NCBI RefSeq assembly: GCF_000716715.1
Contig: NZ_JNYJ01000008.1
Coordinates: 1 to 64,000, forward strand
DNA length: 64,000 nucleotides
Direction of reading: 5' to 3'
DNA from: Dactylosporangium aurantiacum
GTDB taxonomy: Bacteria > Actinomycetota > Actinomycetes > Mycobacteriales > Micromonosporaceae
The first letter of the stretch is position 1. Each line of letters begins with the position of its first letter. Both the position numbers and the translations under genes were made by a program. A model generated the notes under the pieces. The model was not told the DNA's origin. It did no database searches and saw only the letters and a program-made list of their open reading frames with translations. This document shows, piece by piece, positions 17,416-26,320 of the stretch.

Positions 17416-18200
17416 CGTTCGACTTCTTCGACGTCACGGTGCTGCGCCGGGAGCCGCTCTCGCCGTCGGCGGTGCGGATCGTGTTCGGCGGCGCCGGCCT
17501 GTCGGCGTTCGCCAGCGGCGGGCGGGACCAGCGGTTCAAGCTGTTCCTGCCGCAGCCGCACCAGCGGGCCGCGGACGTGCCCAGGGGCGAGGACTGGTAC
17601 CCGCGGTGGCGGGCCGCCGACCCGGCGACGCGGGCGGTCATGCGCACGTACACGGTCCGCGAGCAGCGCGACGGCGAGTTCGACGTCGACTTCGCCGTGC
17701 ACGACACGGCCTGCGCCGGGCCGGCGTCGACCTGGGCCCGGCACGCCCGCCCCGGCGACCGGGCCGTCGTGCTCGGCCCGACGGTCGCCGACAACGGCGG
17801 CGTCGACTTCCGCCCGCCGGCCGGCACCGACTGGATCCTGCTCACCGGCGACGAGACGGCCGTGCCGGCCCTCGCCGGGATCCTCGCCTGGGTCGGCGGG
17901 TCGCTGCCGGTCCGCGCCTGGGTCGAGGTGCACGACCCGGCCGACGTGCGGGACCTGCCCCGCCCCGACGGTGCCGAGGTGACCTGGCTCGTCGGTGGCG
18001 GGCTGCTGGACGCGCTGCGCGGCGCCGACCTGCCCGCCGGCACGCCCTACGCGTGGGTCGCGGGTGAGTCCGGCGTGGTGCGCGCGGTGCGCCGGCACCT
18101 GGTCGGGGAGCGCGGCTTCGACCGGCGGCGGGTGATGTTCACCGGGTACTGGCGCCGCGGCGCCACCGAGGACGACCTCGTCGCCGAGTCCGACGCCTGA
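17412..18200 (+). CDS. Siderophore-interacting protein (FAD-dependent ferric reductase)
   Basis: 262 residues of the SIP/ViuB family, which reduces imported ferric siderophore to release Fe(II). MRTYTVRE near residue 76 is the FAD-binding RxYT motif, and DETAVPALAGIL marks the NAD(P)H-binding half. GTG at 17412 overlaps the lipoprotein TGA by four bases, so the two are co-translated. Context in an IdeR-box locus confirms the role. The C-terminal FTGYWRRG is the usual family ending. Confidence 0.94.
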   Translation: MTFDFFDVTVLRREPLSPSAVRIVFGGAGLSAFASGGRDQRFKLFLPQPHQRAADVPRGEDWYPRWRAADPATRAVMRTYTVREQRDGEFDVDFAVHDTACAGPASTWARHARPGDRAVVLGPTVADNGGVDFRPPAGTDWILLTGDETAVPALAGILAWVGGSLPVRAWVEVHDPADVRDLPRPDGAEVTWLVGGGLLDALRGADLPAGTPYAWVAGESGVVRAVRRHLVGERGFDRRRVMFTGYWRRGATEDDLVAESDA

Positions 18201-18225
18201 CGCCCGCCCCGGACCGCCGGATGGC

Positions 18226-19218
18226 TCAGTCCCACGCCCGGCCGAGCCGGGCGAGCTGGCCCGCGTACTCGATGCGGTCGAGCCACGGCGCCGGCCACGC
18301 GGCCATCCCCCGCTCAGCACCGATGAACGCGCCGGCCAGGCAGGCGATGGAGTCGGAGTCGCCGGACGTGGTCGCGGCCCGGGCGAGGGCGGTCACCGGC
18401 TCGCCGGCGTGCCGGATGGCGCACAGCAGGCCGGTCGCCAGCGCCTCCTCGGCGACCCAGCCGGCGCCGGTGGCCGCGCACGGGTCGCCGCCGTCGTCGG
18501 GCCGGGTGAGGGCGAGGTCGAGCCGGTCGAGCACGTCGGCGCACTCGTCCCAACCGCGGCTGATGAAGTCCGCCGGGGTGGCCACGCCCGGCTGCTGCCA
18601 CAGCGTGCCGAGCCAGTCGCCGCGGTACGTGGTGCGCTGCGACCGGCACCGCTCGCGCAGCTCGGCGGGGAGCGCCGCGAGCACGGCGCCGTCGCGCAGC
18701 AGGCGCACCGCGTAGGCGGTCAGCTCGCTGGCGGCCAGGGCGGTCGGGTGCCCGTGGGTCATGGCGGCCTGCAGCTGCGCGACCCCGGCGAGGGTGTCCA
18801 GGTCGTAGCCGGGGACCAGGCCGGCCGGGGCGACCCGCATGTTGGCGCCGCAGCCCTTGGAGCCGGCGACGGTCGCCTCCACCCACGGCAGCCCCCGGTC
18901 GAGCCCGCCGCAGGCGCGCAGGCACGTCATGCCGGGTGCCCGGTCGTTGTCGGGGCTGTGCGCCCACGCCACGAACCGCTCGCGCAGCAGCGGCTCCAGC
19001 GCGGCCGGGGTCGGCTCGGCCGCGTCCAGCAGCGCCGCGCCGACGGCGAGGGTCATCTGCGTGTCGTCGGTGACGAGCGCCGGGTCGCCCTCCAGATCGC
19101 GGGGGCCGCCGGGTCCGTACCGCGCGACGATCGCCTCGACGGTCAGGAACTCGGTCGGTTTGCCGAGCGCGTCACCGTACGCCAGTCCGAAGAGGCACCC
19201 TGAGGCCGAAGTCGACAC
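18226..19218 (-). CDS. ADP-ribosylglycohydrolase family protein
   Basis: 330 residues. GLAYGDALGKPTE near residue 12, VTDDTQMT near residue 50 and SGDSDSIACLAGAFIGA near residue 288 are the metal-binding motifs of the ARH/DraG fold, which removes ADP-ribose from proteins or small molecules using two Mg ions. GTG at 19218 is inferred from fold start; the RBS is weak. The gene stands alone, separated from the next leftward gene by a strong terminator. Its substrate is unknown. Confidence 0.93.
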   Translation of the reverse strand: MSTSASGCLFGLAYGDALGKPTEFLTVEAIVARYGPGGPRDLEGDPALVTDDTQMTLAVGAALLDAAEPTPAALEPLLRERFVAWAHSPDNDRAPGMTCLRACGGLDRGLPWVEATVAGSKGCGANMRVAPAGLVPGYDLDTLAGVAQLQAAMTHGHPTALAASELTAYAVRLLRDGAVLAALPAELRERCRSQRTTYRGDWLGTLWQQPGVATPADFISRGWDECADVLDRLDLALTRPDDGGDPCAATGAGWVAEEALATGLLCAIRHAGEPVTALARAATTSGDSDSIACLAGAFIGAERGMAAWPAPWLDRIEYAGQLARLGRAWD

Positions 19219-19242
19219 CAGTGGATCGTAGCCGCCGCACAC

Positions 19243-19274
19243 GCGAAGGCCCCGGCGGCAGCCGGGGCCTTCGC
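19243..19274 (-). terminator. Strong hairpin terminator
   Basis: A perfect 14-bp stem, GCGAAGGCCCCGGC / GCCGGGGCCTTCGC, with a four-base loop (GGCA). It lies 13 bp past the stop of the small membrane-anchored gene at 19287 and just upstream of the glycohydrolase start, so it insulates the latter. Confidence 0.85.
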
Positions 19275-19286
19275 CGCACGCGTCCG

Positions 19287-19652
19287 CTACGCGAGCGGGT
19301 CGGTCTTGCCGGTGGTCGCGCTGGCCTTGCGCGGCGCCTTCGGCGTGGACGCCGTCGCGCCCGGCATGGCGGCCGGCGTCGCGGACCCGCTGGACGTCGC
19401 GGTGAGGTGCTTGGCGCCCGGCGAGGCCGCCGACGAACCCGACGACGACATCGACGACGCCGAGTCCGTCACGGCGGCCGGCGAGGCGGGGGACGTCGCG
19501 AGCTTCCTGGCCGTCTGCTGCGCCTGCGCCAGCGTCGGGTTGGCACGCAGCTGCCGGGCGCCCTCGACGATCTGCTCGTACTTGCCGCGGCCGGCCCGGG
19601 TGCCCAGCACGTATCCGGTGGCGAGCCCGGCGGCCAATGTCAGCAGTCTCAT
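19287..19652 (-). CDS. Small membrane-anchored Ala/Ser/Thr-rich protein
   Basis: 121 residues. A hydrophobic N terminus (RLLTLAAGLATGYVLGTRAG) followed by GKYEQIVEGARQ resembles YtxH-like envelope proteins of actinobacteria. The C-terminal half is low-complexity Ser/Ala/Thr/Lys. The ATG at 19652 is followed directly by the hydrophobic segment, and AGGGAGACCAGG upstream can act as RBS. Function unknown; perhaps stress-related like the DUF3618 group elsewhere in the window. Confidence 0.75.
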   Translation of the reverse strand: MRLLTLAAGLATGYVLGTRAGRGKYEQIVEGARQLRANPTLAQAQQTARKLATSPASPAAVTDSASSMSSSGSSAASPGAKHLTATSSGSATPAAMPGATASTPKAPRKASATTGKTDPLA

Positions 19653-19812
19653 CCTGGTCTCCCTCGAAGGTGCGTCGCTCAGCTTCCCGCCGTGGTGCCC
19701 GCGACGCGGGGCCCTCAAACCCGATCGCTCGCCGGGGGTGACGCCGTCCGCGCCGGAATTCGTGATCGTGCAGGGAGACGACGTACGGCTGCGCGAGCGG
19801 AGAGGCCGGTTC

Positions 19813-21063
19813 ATGGGTAGACCCGTCCGCGCGGGCATTGTCGCGCTGGCCCTGCTGCTGGTGCCGGCCGTGCTCGGCGCCTGCACCTCGGACGCCCCCG
19901 CGAAGCCGCCGCCGTCGCCGACGGTCACCGACCCGACGGACTTCGGCCTCGGGCCGGTCGACCCGTCGGCGAGCTCGGACGCGGGGGTGTCCGTCACCAC
20001 GATCGCCCGGCACCTGGACATCCCGTGGGGGGTGACGTTCCTGCCCGACGGCGGAGCGCTGGTCACCGAGCGGCGCACGCTGCGGATCCTGAAGGTCGGC
20101 CCCGGCCGGGCCGCGAACGGGACGCTGACGGTCACCCCGGTGGCGAAGATCAGCGAGGCCACGGCGGACAACGAGGGCGGGCTGCTCGGCATCGCCGCCT
20201 CGCCGCGCTTCGCCCTGGACCAGACGGTGTACGTCTACTACACCACCGACGTCGACAACCGGATCGCGAAGCTGCGGCTCAACGAGCGGCCCAGGCCGAT
20301 CGTGACCGGCATCCCCCGCGGCGGCATCCACGACGGCGGGCGGCTCGCGTTCGGCCCCGACGGGTACCTGTACGCGAGCACCGGCGACGCGTCGCACACC
20401 GAGGGCGCGCAGCAGCTGAGCAGCCTCGGCGGGAAGATCCTGCGGATGACCGTGGACGGCAAACCGGCGCCGGGCAACCCGTTCCGCGGTTCGCTGGTGT
20501 GGTCGTACGGGCACCGCAACCCCGAGGGCATGGCCTGGGACGGCACCGGCACCATGTACGTCGCCGAGATCGGCGAGTCGGTGTGGGACGAGCTGAACGT
20601 GGTCCGGCCCGGCGGCAACTACGGCTGGCCGCTGGTGGAGGGCATCGGCGGCAAGCCGCAGTACGTGGACCCGATCGTGGCCTGGCACCCGGAGGTCGGG
20701 GTCAGCGCCGACGTGGCCGTGGTCGGCGACACCGCGGTGGTCACCTGCCTGCGCGGCCAGCGCGTCTACCTGGTCGGCGTCGGCGGCGCCCGCGAGCAGC
20801 AGGCCGGCAGCCGGCCGACGGAGGGCGGCACGCCGGACACGTGGGGGGTCCGCTGGCGGCCCGGTGCCGGGGTGACGGGCCGCCCGAAGGAGGTCCTGGC
20901 GACGCGGTACGGCCGGCTGCGCACCGCGATCGCGGCGCCGGACGGCAGCGTGTGGCTCACCACGTCCAACCGTGACGGCCGCAACCCCAACGGGCCGACC
21001 GTCGAGGACGACCGGATCCTCCGGCTGACGCTGCATCCGCTCGCCACGCCCGGCCCCCGGTGA
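19813..21063 (+). CDS. PQQ-dependent sugar dehydrogenase-like lipoprotein (GSDH family)
   Basis: 416 residues. A lipobox (VLGAC near residue 24) follows a signal peptide, then a Pro/Thr linker. LDIPWGVTFLPDGGALVTER begins the six-bladed beta-propeller of the glucose/sorbosone dehydrogenase family, and GGIHDGGRLAFGPDGYLY and YGHRNPEGMAWD are its hallmark blades with the catalytic-type His and the Arg/Asn near PQQ. Many actinobacterial homologues bind PQQ poorly and oxidise aldoses. No pqq genes are nearby, so cofactor use is uncertain. Confidence 0.9.
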   Translation: MGRPVRAGIVALALLLVPAVLGACTSDAPAKPPPSPTVTDPTDFGLGPVDPSASSDAGVSVTTIARHLDIPWGVTFLPDGGALVTERRTLRILKVGPGRAANGTLTVTPVAKISEATADNEGGLLGIAASPRFALDQTVYVYYTTDVDNRIAKLRLNERPRPIVTGIPRGGIHDGGRLAFGPDGYLYASTGDASHTEGAQQLSSLGGKILRMTVDGKPAPGNPFRGSLVWSYGHRNPEGMAWDGTGTMYVAEIGESVWDELNVVRPGGNYGWPLVEGIGGKPQYVDPIVAWHPEVGVSADVAVVGDTAVVTCLRGQRVYLVGVGGAREQQAGSRPTEGGTPDTWGVRWRPGAGVTGRPKEVLATRYGRLRTAIAAPDGSVWLTTSNRDGRNPNGPTVEDDRILRLTLHPLATPGPR

Positions 21064-21073
21064 CGGTGCGGCC

Positions 21074-21754
21074 GTGCGGTTCCCGCCGAGAACGGTCCGG
21101 GGGCGCCGGCAGGCGGCGGCCGCCTGCCTGGCCGTCGCCGTCGCGCTGGGCGGGCTGGTGCTGGTGCGCCAGCGGGCCGGGGAGACACACGGCCGGCGGT
21201 GCGCGGAGCCGGGCGCGGCGGCGATGGCGGGCCGGGTGGTCGGCGACGCCGAGCTGTCCCAGCGGCAGCTGCGCTGCGCCGACCTGGAACGCTCCACTGT
21301 GGACGGATTCGTGCGGGAGGCGAACCTGAGCGGCGCCAACCTGCACGCGGCCCGCCTGGGGTCGGTGTCGCTGGAGAACGTCGACCTGTCCGGCGCCGAC
21401 CTCAGCGACGCCGCGGCCCGCGACGCGATGCTCACCGGGGTCGAGCTCGGCCGGGCCGACCTGCGCCGGACCGCCTGGCACGGCAGCACGTTCACCGACG
21501 TCGGGCTGCGCGGCGCGGTGCTGCGCGAGGCGGACCTGCGCCGCACCGAGTTCCACCGCTCCGACCTCGGCGGGGCCGACGCCCGCGACGCGGATCTCAC
21601 CGGCGCGTCGCTGGTCGACACCGACCTGCGCGGCACCCGGCTCGACGGCGCCGACCTGGACGGCACGACGTGGTCCAACGTGGTGTGCCCGGACGGCACG
21701 AAGTCCGGCGGTGACCGGCGCGAGTCGTGCGCCGGTCACCTCACCCCTGCCTGA
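21074..21754 (+). CDS. Membrane-anchored/exported pentapeptide-repeat protein
   Basis: 226 residues. An N-terminal hydrophobic segment (CLAVAVALGGLVLV, residues 18-31) anchors or exports the protein. From about residue 65 to 205 it is a run of A(D/N)Lxx pentapeptides (ANLSGANLHAARL; DLSGADLSDA), which fold as a right-handed quadrilateral beta-helix. The GTG at 21074 lies 10 bases after the preceding stop, so it is probably co-transcribed with the dehydrogenase-like gene. Unlike Qnr/MfpA it appears extracytoplasmic, so gyrase binding is unlikely. Confidence 0.85.
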   Translation: MRFPPRTVRGRRQAAAACLAVAVALGGLVLVRQRAGETHGRRCAEPGAAAMAGRVVGDAELSQRQLRCADLERSTVDGFVREANLSGANLHAARLGSVSLENVDLSGADLSDAAARDAMLTGVELGRADLRRTAWHGSTFTDVGLRGAVLREADLRRTEFHRSDLGGADARDADLTGASLVDTDLRGTRLDGADLDGTTWSNVVCPDGTKSGGDRRESCAGHLTPA

Positions 21755-21761
21755 ACCACGC

Positions 21762-23321
21762 TCAGACGCGACCCGTGCCGGCGTTCGCCGTGACCGAGGC
21801 GGCCACGGTCGAGGTGGACTCCAAGGTGTACGGGTACGGCGGGCTGGTGAACGACCCGACCTGGGTGATCAGGTTCGGCCCGCAGCCGGTGTAGACGTTG
21901 CCGCGCTCCACCGCGTAACCGTCCTGGACGCTCAGCGTGGTGGTCTTGACCGGGGTGGCGACGTTGACGAACACGTTGCCCTCCACCAGCACCTGGGCGC
22001 CCATGCGGGAGTGCACCCCGTTGTTGTCGTCGTGGTAGTAGTTGTTGAACACGTGCGCGGTGCCGAAGCGGATGCTGGGCAGCCGCGCGTCGGCGTTGTA
22101 GAGCTCGTTGTGGTGGTAGGTCACCGTGAGGTGCCCGACGTCCTCGGCGGCGTTGTCGTCGTCGTGGCTGACCAGCGACGTCTTCCAGTGGTCGTGGATC
22201 TTGTTCCAGGAGACCGTGACCCAGTCGCTGGCGTGGGTGATGTCGATCAGCCCGTCGTAGTAGTCGATGTCATGCGCCCGGTCGCTCCACAGCTCGTTGT
22301 GGTCGATCCAGACGTGGTCGGCGTCCTGCACGGTGATCGCGTCGGTGCCGACCGGGTTGGACAGCTTCAGGTTGCGGATGATGACGTTGTTGTAGTGCGA
22401 GATCTTCAGGCCGCCGCCGTTGATGCCGGAGTTGGCGCCGAGGCCGACGATCGTCTTGTCGCCGCGGACGGTGGCCTGCCCGGAGCCCTGCAGGATGCCG
22501 TTGACCTGGACGGTCTGCGGGGTGTGCCGGCCGACCTCGGTGACCAGGTCGGCCCAGGTGGACACGGTGACGGTCGGGCCGCCCGCGCCGCCGGTGGTGC
22601 CGCCGGCGAGGGTCGCGTAGCCGACCTGGCCGGCGGGCGGGTTGCCCGGCGGCGTGCCAGGCCCGGACGAGGACGGTCCGGGGCTGGACGGCGGGGTACC
22701 CGCCGACCCGGCGACCCGGACGTCGTCGAACGAGGCCGCGGCGTGGTAGGTCCACACCCCGACCTTGCCGGAGGCGAACGCGGTGGCGGTGCCCTGCGCG
22801 ACGAGGGCGCCGCCGACGTAGCCGCGCAGGGTGGTGCCGGCGGCCTCGACCCGCACCGCCGTCCACGCGCCGGTGGCGGCGGTGTGGGTGCCGGCGCCGA
22901 TGACGGTGACCGTGCCGTTGCGCACGGCCTCGAGCTGGGCCCGGCCGTCGGTGTACAGGGCGAACCGGTAGGCATTGGTGGAGCTCTGCTGGCGCACGGC
23001 GAGCGCCACGAACCCGTCTGCGGCCCGCTCGACGGGCCTGAGGCGGGCCTCGGCGGTGACGTCGGCCCACGCGGAGCCGGCGTACGCGCGGGCGTCGCCG
23101 GTGGTGGCGCTGGTCTGGCGCAGCGCGCGGGAGCCGTCGGTCACCACCGACCAGCTGCCGCCGGACTTGGACCAGCCGTTGGCGTTGCCGTCCTCGAAGT
23201 CGTCGGTGAACACAGTGGTGTCCGCGGCGGCGATCCTGGCCGCGCCGAGCAGCAGCGCGGCCACGGCCACGGTGACGGCGGCCGTCGAGGACCACCGCCG
23301 GTTGAGCAACCGGGCATACAT
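21762..23321 (-). CDS. Secreted pectate lyase (PL1) with N-terminal LamG-like domain
   Basis: 519 residues. Signal peptide to about residue 33, a LamG/concanavalin-like domain (FEDGNANGWSKSGGSWSVV, about 37-195), a Pro/Ser linker, then a PL1 right-handed beta-helix. VWIDHNELWSD and ARLPSIRFG carry the family Ca-binding and catalytic Arg motifs. The enzyme cleaves polygalacturonate by beta-elimination outside the cell; the extra domain probably binds polysaccharide. ATG at 23321 has GGAGG nine bases upstream. It diverges from a second pectate lyase and shares the promoter/operator design described at 23408-23455. Confidence 0.95.
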   Translation of the reverse strand: MYARLLNRRWSSTAAVTVAVAALLLGAARIAAADTTVFTDDFEDGNANGWSKSGGSWSVVTDGSRALRQTSATTGDARAYAGSAWADVTAEARLRPVERAADGFVALAVRQQSSTNAYRFALYTDGRAQLEAVRNGTVTVIGAGTHTAATGAWTAVRVEAAGTTLRGYVGGALVAQGTATAFASGKVGVWTYHAAASFDDVRVAGSAGTPPSSPGPSSSGPGTPPGNPPAGQVGYATLAGGTTGGAGGPTVTVSTWADLVTEVGRHTPQTVQVNGILQGSGQATVRGDKTIVGLGANSGINGGGLKISHYNNVIIRNLKLSNPVGTDAITVQDADHVWIDHNELWSDRAHDIDYYDGLIDITHASDWVTVSWNKIHDHWKTSLVSHDDDNAAEDVGHLTVTYHHNELYNADARLPSIRFGTAHVFNNYYHDDNNGVHSRMGAQVLVEGNVFVNVATPVKTTTLSVQDGYAVERGNVYTGCGPNLITQVGSFTSPPYPYTLESTSTVAASVTANAGTGRV

Positions 23322-23407
23322 GGGAGTTGGACCTCCTGGCGGGGAGTTGGAGGCCGGGGGCGGGTCGGGCGCCGCGGGGCCGGCGCCCCTCAACCGGCGC
23401 ACCGGGT

Positions 23408-23455
23408 GAGGAAAACGGTTTCCTCGACGGTAGGATCGACATTGCCGAGTGTCAA
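23408..23455 (-). promoter_or_regulatory. Promoter and operator of pectate lyase 1
   Basis: On the minus strand: TTGACA (23455-23450), a 17-base spacer, TACCGT (23432-23427), then one base later the palindrome GAGGAAACCGTTTTCCTC (23425-23408). The CG-centred AGGAAA/TTTCCT dyad over the transcription start resembles LacI-family operators. The same layout recurs at the other two pectate lyase genes. Confidence 0.75.
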
Positions 23456-23480
23456 TGCGTTGACGAGCCGCGGGGAAGAT

Positions 23481-23555
23481 CTGCAACAAACCTGCACATC
23501 GACGTTCGTTGACTTGTTCCACGACCGCTCCTAGCGTCGCCGGAAAGGGCTTTCC
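23481..23555 (+). promoter_or_regulatory. Promoter and operator of pectate lyase 2
   Basis: CTGCAACAAACCTGC (23481-23495), TTGACT (23509-23514), 17-base spacer, TAGCGT (23532-23537), then GGAAAGGGCTTTCC (23542-23555). The upstream CTGCAAC-N3-CCTGC block and the TTCGTTGAC around the -35 are also present before pectate lyase 3. The palindrome overlaps the expected transcription start, a repressor position. Confidence 0.75.
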
Positions 23556-23586
23556 TAAGTCTTTCCCGCCAGTCATGGAGGCCGTC

Positions 23587-24564
23587 ATGCGACGTTCCCT
23601 CGCCGTGCTGCTGACCGCCGCCGCGGTCCTGCCCGGCTCCCCCGCCCTCGCCGCACCCGCCGTCCCCGCCGCCGCGCTCGCCGCCGAGACCGCGCCGACC
23701 GGCTTCGCCGCCGTCAACGCGCTCGGCCGCGACGGCACCACCGGCGGTGCCGGCGGCCAGACCGTCACCGTCACCACCACCGACCAGCTCCTCGACGCCA
23801 TCGACAGCACCGCCACGCTGGTCATCCGTGTCCAGGGCCGCATCGCCATCACCAGCAAGCAGGGCGTCCGGCCGAACAAGACCATCATCGGGGTCGGCAC
23901 GAACGCCGAGATCACCGGCGGCGGCTTCGACTTCTACCGCTCCTCCAACGTCATCGTGCGCAACCTGCGGTTCACCGACGCCGAGGACGACGCCATCAAC
24001 ATCGGCCAGCAGTCGCACCACATCTGGATCGACCACAACACGTTCTCCGGCGCGGTCGACGGCTCGGTCGACATCGTGCGCGGCGCCGACTACGTGACGG
24101 TGTCCTGGAACCACTTCGACCACACCGACAAGACGATGCTCATCGGCCACTCCGACGGCGCCGCCGGCACCGACGTCGGGCACCTGCGGGTCAGCATCCA
24201 CCACAACTTCTTCGACCACAGCCGGCAGCGGCACCCGCGGGTCCGCTTCGCCGACCCGGTGCACGTCTACAACAACGCGTTCGTCGGCAACGAGCTGTAC
24301 GCGATCGCCTCCACCGAGAACGCCGGCGTGCTCATCGAGGGCAACCACTTCCAGGACGTGCCCTACACCGTGTGGTCCACCGGCGGGTACGCCGACAGCG
24401 GCCCCGGCCGGGCGGTGGCCCGCGGCAACGTCTTCGTGCGCTCCGGCACCCCGCAGCTCGGCGGCACCGTGATCGAGCCGCGGACGTTCTACCCGTACAC
24501 CCTGGACGACCCGGCGACCGTGCCGGCCCTGGTGCGGGCGGGCGCCGGTGCCGGGCACCTCTGA
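23587..24564 (+). CDS. Secreted pectate lyase (PL1), single-domain
   Basis: 325 residues. Signal peptide with cleavage near ALA-AP (about residue 22). The mature protein is one PL1 parallel beta-helix: GTTGGAGGQTVTV, IWIDHNTFSG near residue 146 and SRQRHPRVRFA with the catalytic-type RxPxxR. It lacks the LamG-like domain of the other two. ATG at 23587 with GGAGG six bases upstream is preferred over the ATG at 23575. It is transcribed divergently from pectate lyase 1 and convergently with pectate lyase 3. Confidence 0.95.
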   Translation: MRRSLAVLLTAAAVLPGSPALAAPAVPAAALAAETAPTGFAAVNALGRDGTTGGAGGQTVTVTTTDQLLDAIDSTATLVIRVQGRIAITSKQGVRPNKTIIGVGTNAEITGGGFDFYRSSNVIVRNLRFTDAEDDAINIGQQSHHIWIDHNTFSGAVDGSVDIVRGADYVTVSWNHFDHTDKTMLIGHSDGAAGTDVGHLRVSIHHNFFDHSRQRHPRVRFADPVHVYNNAFVGNELYAIASTENAGVLIEGNHFQDVPYTVWSTGGYADSGPGRAVARGNVFVRSGTPQLGGTVIEPRTFYPYTLDDPATVPALVRAGAGAGHL

Positions 24565-24625
24565 GCGCCGCCGCGCAGGGCACCGGCCGGGGAGGTCCGC
24601 CGCCCCGGCCGGTGCGTGTCGCGCC

Positions 24626-26221
24626 TCAGATGTGTCCCGTGCCCGCCCCGGCGAGGACGGCGGCCTTGACCGTGTCCGCGCTCTGCGCGGTGTAGCCGTA
24701 GTACGTGCCGGGTTCCTGGACCGTCCCACCGATCGTGCCGGGCGCGCTCTCGCCGATGAAGAGGTTGCCGCGGGCCACGATGCGGCCCTTCGGGCCGGCG
24801 TAGTCGATGGCGTACGCCTCCTCGGTGTCCTCGAACACGTTGTGCTCGATCACGCAGCCGGCCGACGCCTGGCAGGCGACGCCGATGTCGGTGTTGTAGA
24901 GGAAGTAGTTGTTGAACACGTGCACCGGCTCACCGAAGCGCACCCGGGGGTTGCGTTGCGGGGTGCGGTCGAAGAAGTTGTGGTGGTAGGTCACCTTGAG
25001 CTGGCCGGTGTCCTGCGCGCCGTTGCCGTCGTCGTGCCCGAGCAGCATGTTCTTCGTGTGGTGGTGCGTGTGGTTCCAGGACACCGTGACGTAGCTCGAG
25101 CCGCGCTTGATGTCCACGAGGCCGTCGTAGCCGCGCGACAGGTCGTTGTGGTCGATCCAGACGTGGTGGCTGAACATCTGCACGTTGATGGCGTCGTCGG
25201 GGGTACCGGTGAAGACCAGGTTCCGGATGATGACGTTGTGCACCGCGTCGGCCGGTGGTGCTGTCACCGCGTCGTCGACCGGCAGCCCGATGTTGAGCCC
25301 GCCGCCGGTGAGCCCCGAGGCGGCGCCGATGCCGAGGATCGTCTTGTCCGACGTCACGTCGTGCATCGGGCCGGGCAGCGTGATGACGCCGTTGACCCGG
25401 ATGATCAGCGGCCCCGGGCGGGCGATCGCGGCCAGGAACGCGGTGGCGTCGCCGACCGTCACGGTCGGTCCCCCGCAGCCGCCGGTCGTGCCGTTCTGCC
25501 CCCAGGCGTTCACCGCGGCGAACCCGACGACCACCGGCGGGTCGGTGCACTCGCCGGGCGGGTCCGTGGGCTGTGACGGCGTCGGCGACGAGCTGGGCGG
25601 GGCGCCCGGCGCGGTATCGGCGGTGACGTCGTCGAAGGTGGCGCTCGCATACGTGGTGAGCAGCCCCAGCCGGCCGGCGGTGAACGTGGTGTCGGTAGCC
25701 GTGACGACCTGCGCGCCGTCGACGAGCCCGCGCAGGGTCGCGCCGGCCACCTCCAGGCGCACGGTGGCCCACGTGCCGGCCGGCACGGACGCGACCCCGG
25801 TCGCGATGGTGCTCGTCGTGCCGCCGACCCGCTTGACCAGCCGGGCCTGGCCGCCGGTGAGGGCGAGCGCGTAGTAGTTGCCGCTGCTCTGGGCGCGGGC
25901 GATCACACCGACGGACTGGCCGTTGTACGCGATCGGCCTGACCCTGGCCTGCACGGCGTAGTCGGTCCAGGTGCTCGCCCCGGCGAACGCCCGGGCGTCG
26001 CTGCTGGTGCCGGCCTGGCGCAGCGCGCGGGAGCCGTCGGTCACGACCGACCAGCTGCCGCCCGACTTGGACCAGCCGTTGGTGTTGCCGTCCTCGAAGT
26101 CGTCGGCGAACAGCGGCGCGCCGAGCGCGGCGCCGGCAGCGCCGACGACCACGGCCGCGACGAGCGTCACGGCCGCGGCGGCGCCGACGCCGCGGCTGGA
26201 GATGGGCATGGTGAGCTGCAC
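24626..26221 (-). CDS. Secreted pectate lyase (PL1) with N-terminal LamG-like domain
   Basis: 531 residues. Signal peptide to about residue 39, LamG-like domain starting FADDFEDGNTNGWSKSGG, a Ser/Thr/Pro linker, then PL1 with VWIDHNDLSRG and QRNPRVRFG (catalytic Arg). The first 25 residues of the LamG-like domain are almost identical to those of pectate lyase 1, so one arose from the other by duplication or domain shuffling. GTG at 26221 follows GGAGG by six bases; the ATG at 26299 lacks an RBS. Promoter at 26321-26401. Confidence 0.94.
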   Translation of the reverse strand: MQLTMPISSRGVGAAAAVTLVAAVVVGAAGAALGAPLFADDFEDGNTNGWSKSGGSWSVVTDGSRALRQAGTSSDARAFAGASTWTDYAVQARVRPIAYNGQSVGVIARAQSSGNYYALALTGGQARLVKRVGGTTSTIATGVASVPAGTWATVRLEVAGATLRGLVDGAQVVTATDTTFTAGRLGLLTTYASATFDDVTADTAPGAPPSSSPTPSQPTDPPGECTDPPVVVGFAAVNAWGQNGTTGGCGGPTVTVGDATAFLAAIARPGPLIIRVNGVITLPGPMHDVTSDKTILGIGAASGLTGGGLNIGLPVDDAVTAPPADAVHNVIIRNLVFTGTPDDAINVQMFSHHVWIDHNDLSRGYDGLVDIKRGSSYVTVSWNHTHHHTKNMLLGHDDGNGAQDTGQLKVTYHHNFFDRTPQRNPRVRFGEPVHVFNNYFLYNTDIGVACQASAGCVIEHNVFEDTEEAYAIDYAGPKGRIVARGNLFIGESAPGTIGGTVQEPGTYYGYTAQSADTVKAAVLAGAGTGHI

Positions 26222-26320
26222 GGGTAGCCTCCCGGTGCTGGAACGGCGGGAGCGGGCGGGCGGCACCGCGACGGGGGCGGCACCGCGCCGCCGGCTCATG
26301 AGTGAACTTGGCGGAGCTCC

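Noticed and set aside
18226..21699. A leftward open frame of over 1,100 codons
   Set aside because: Only its last 330 codons are a real gene (ADP-ribosylglycohydrolase). The rest is antisense to the dehydrogenase-like and pentapeptide genes and has no domain or RBS.
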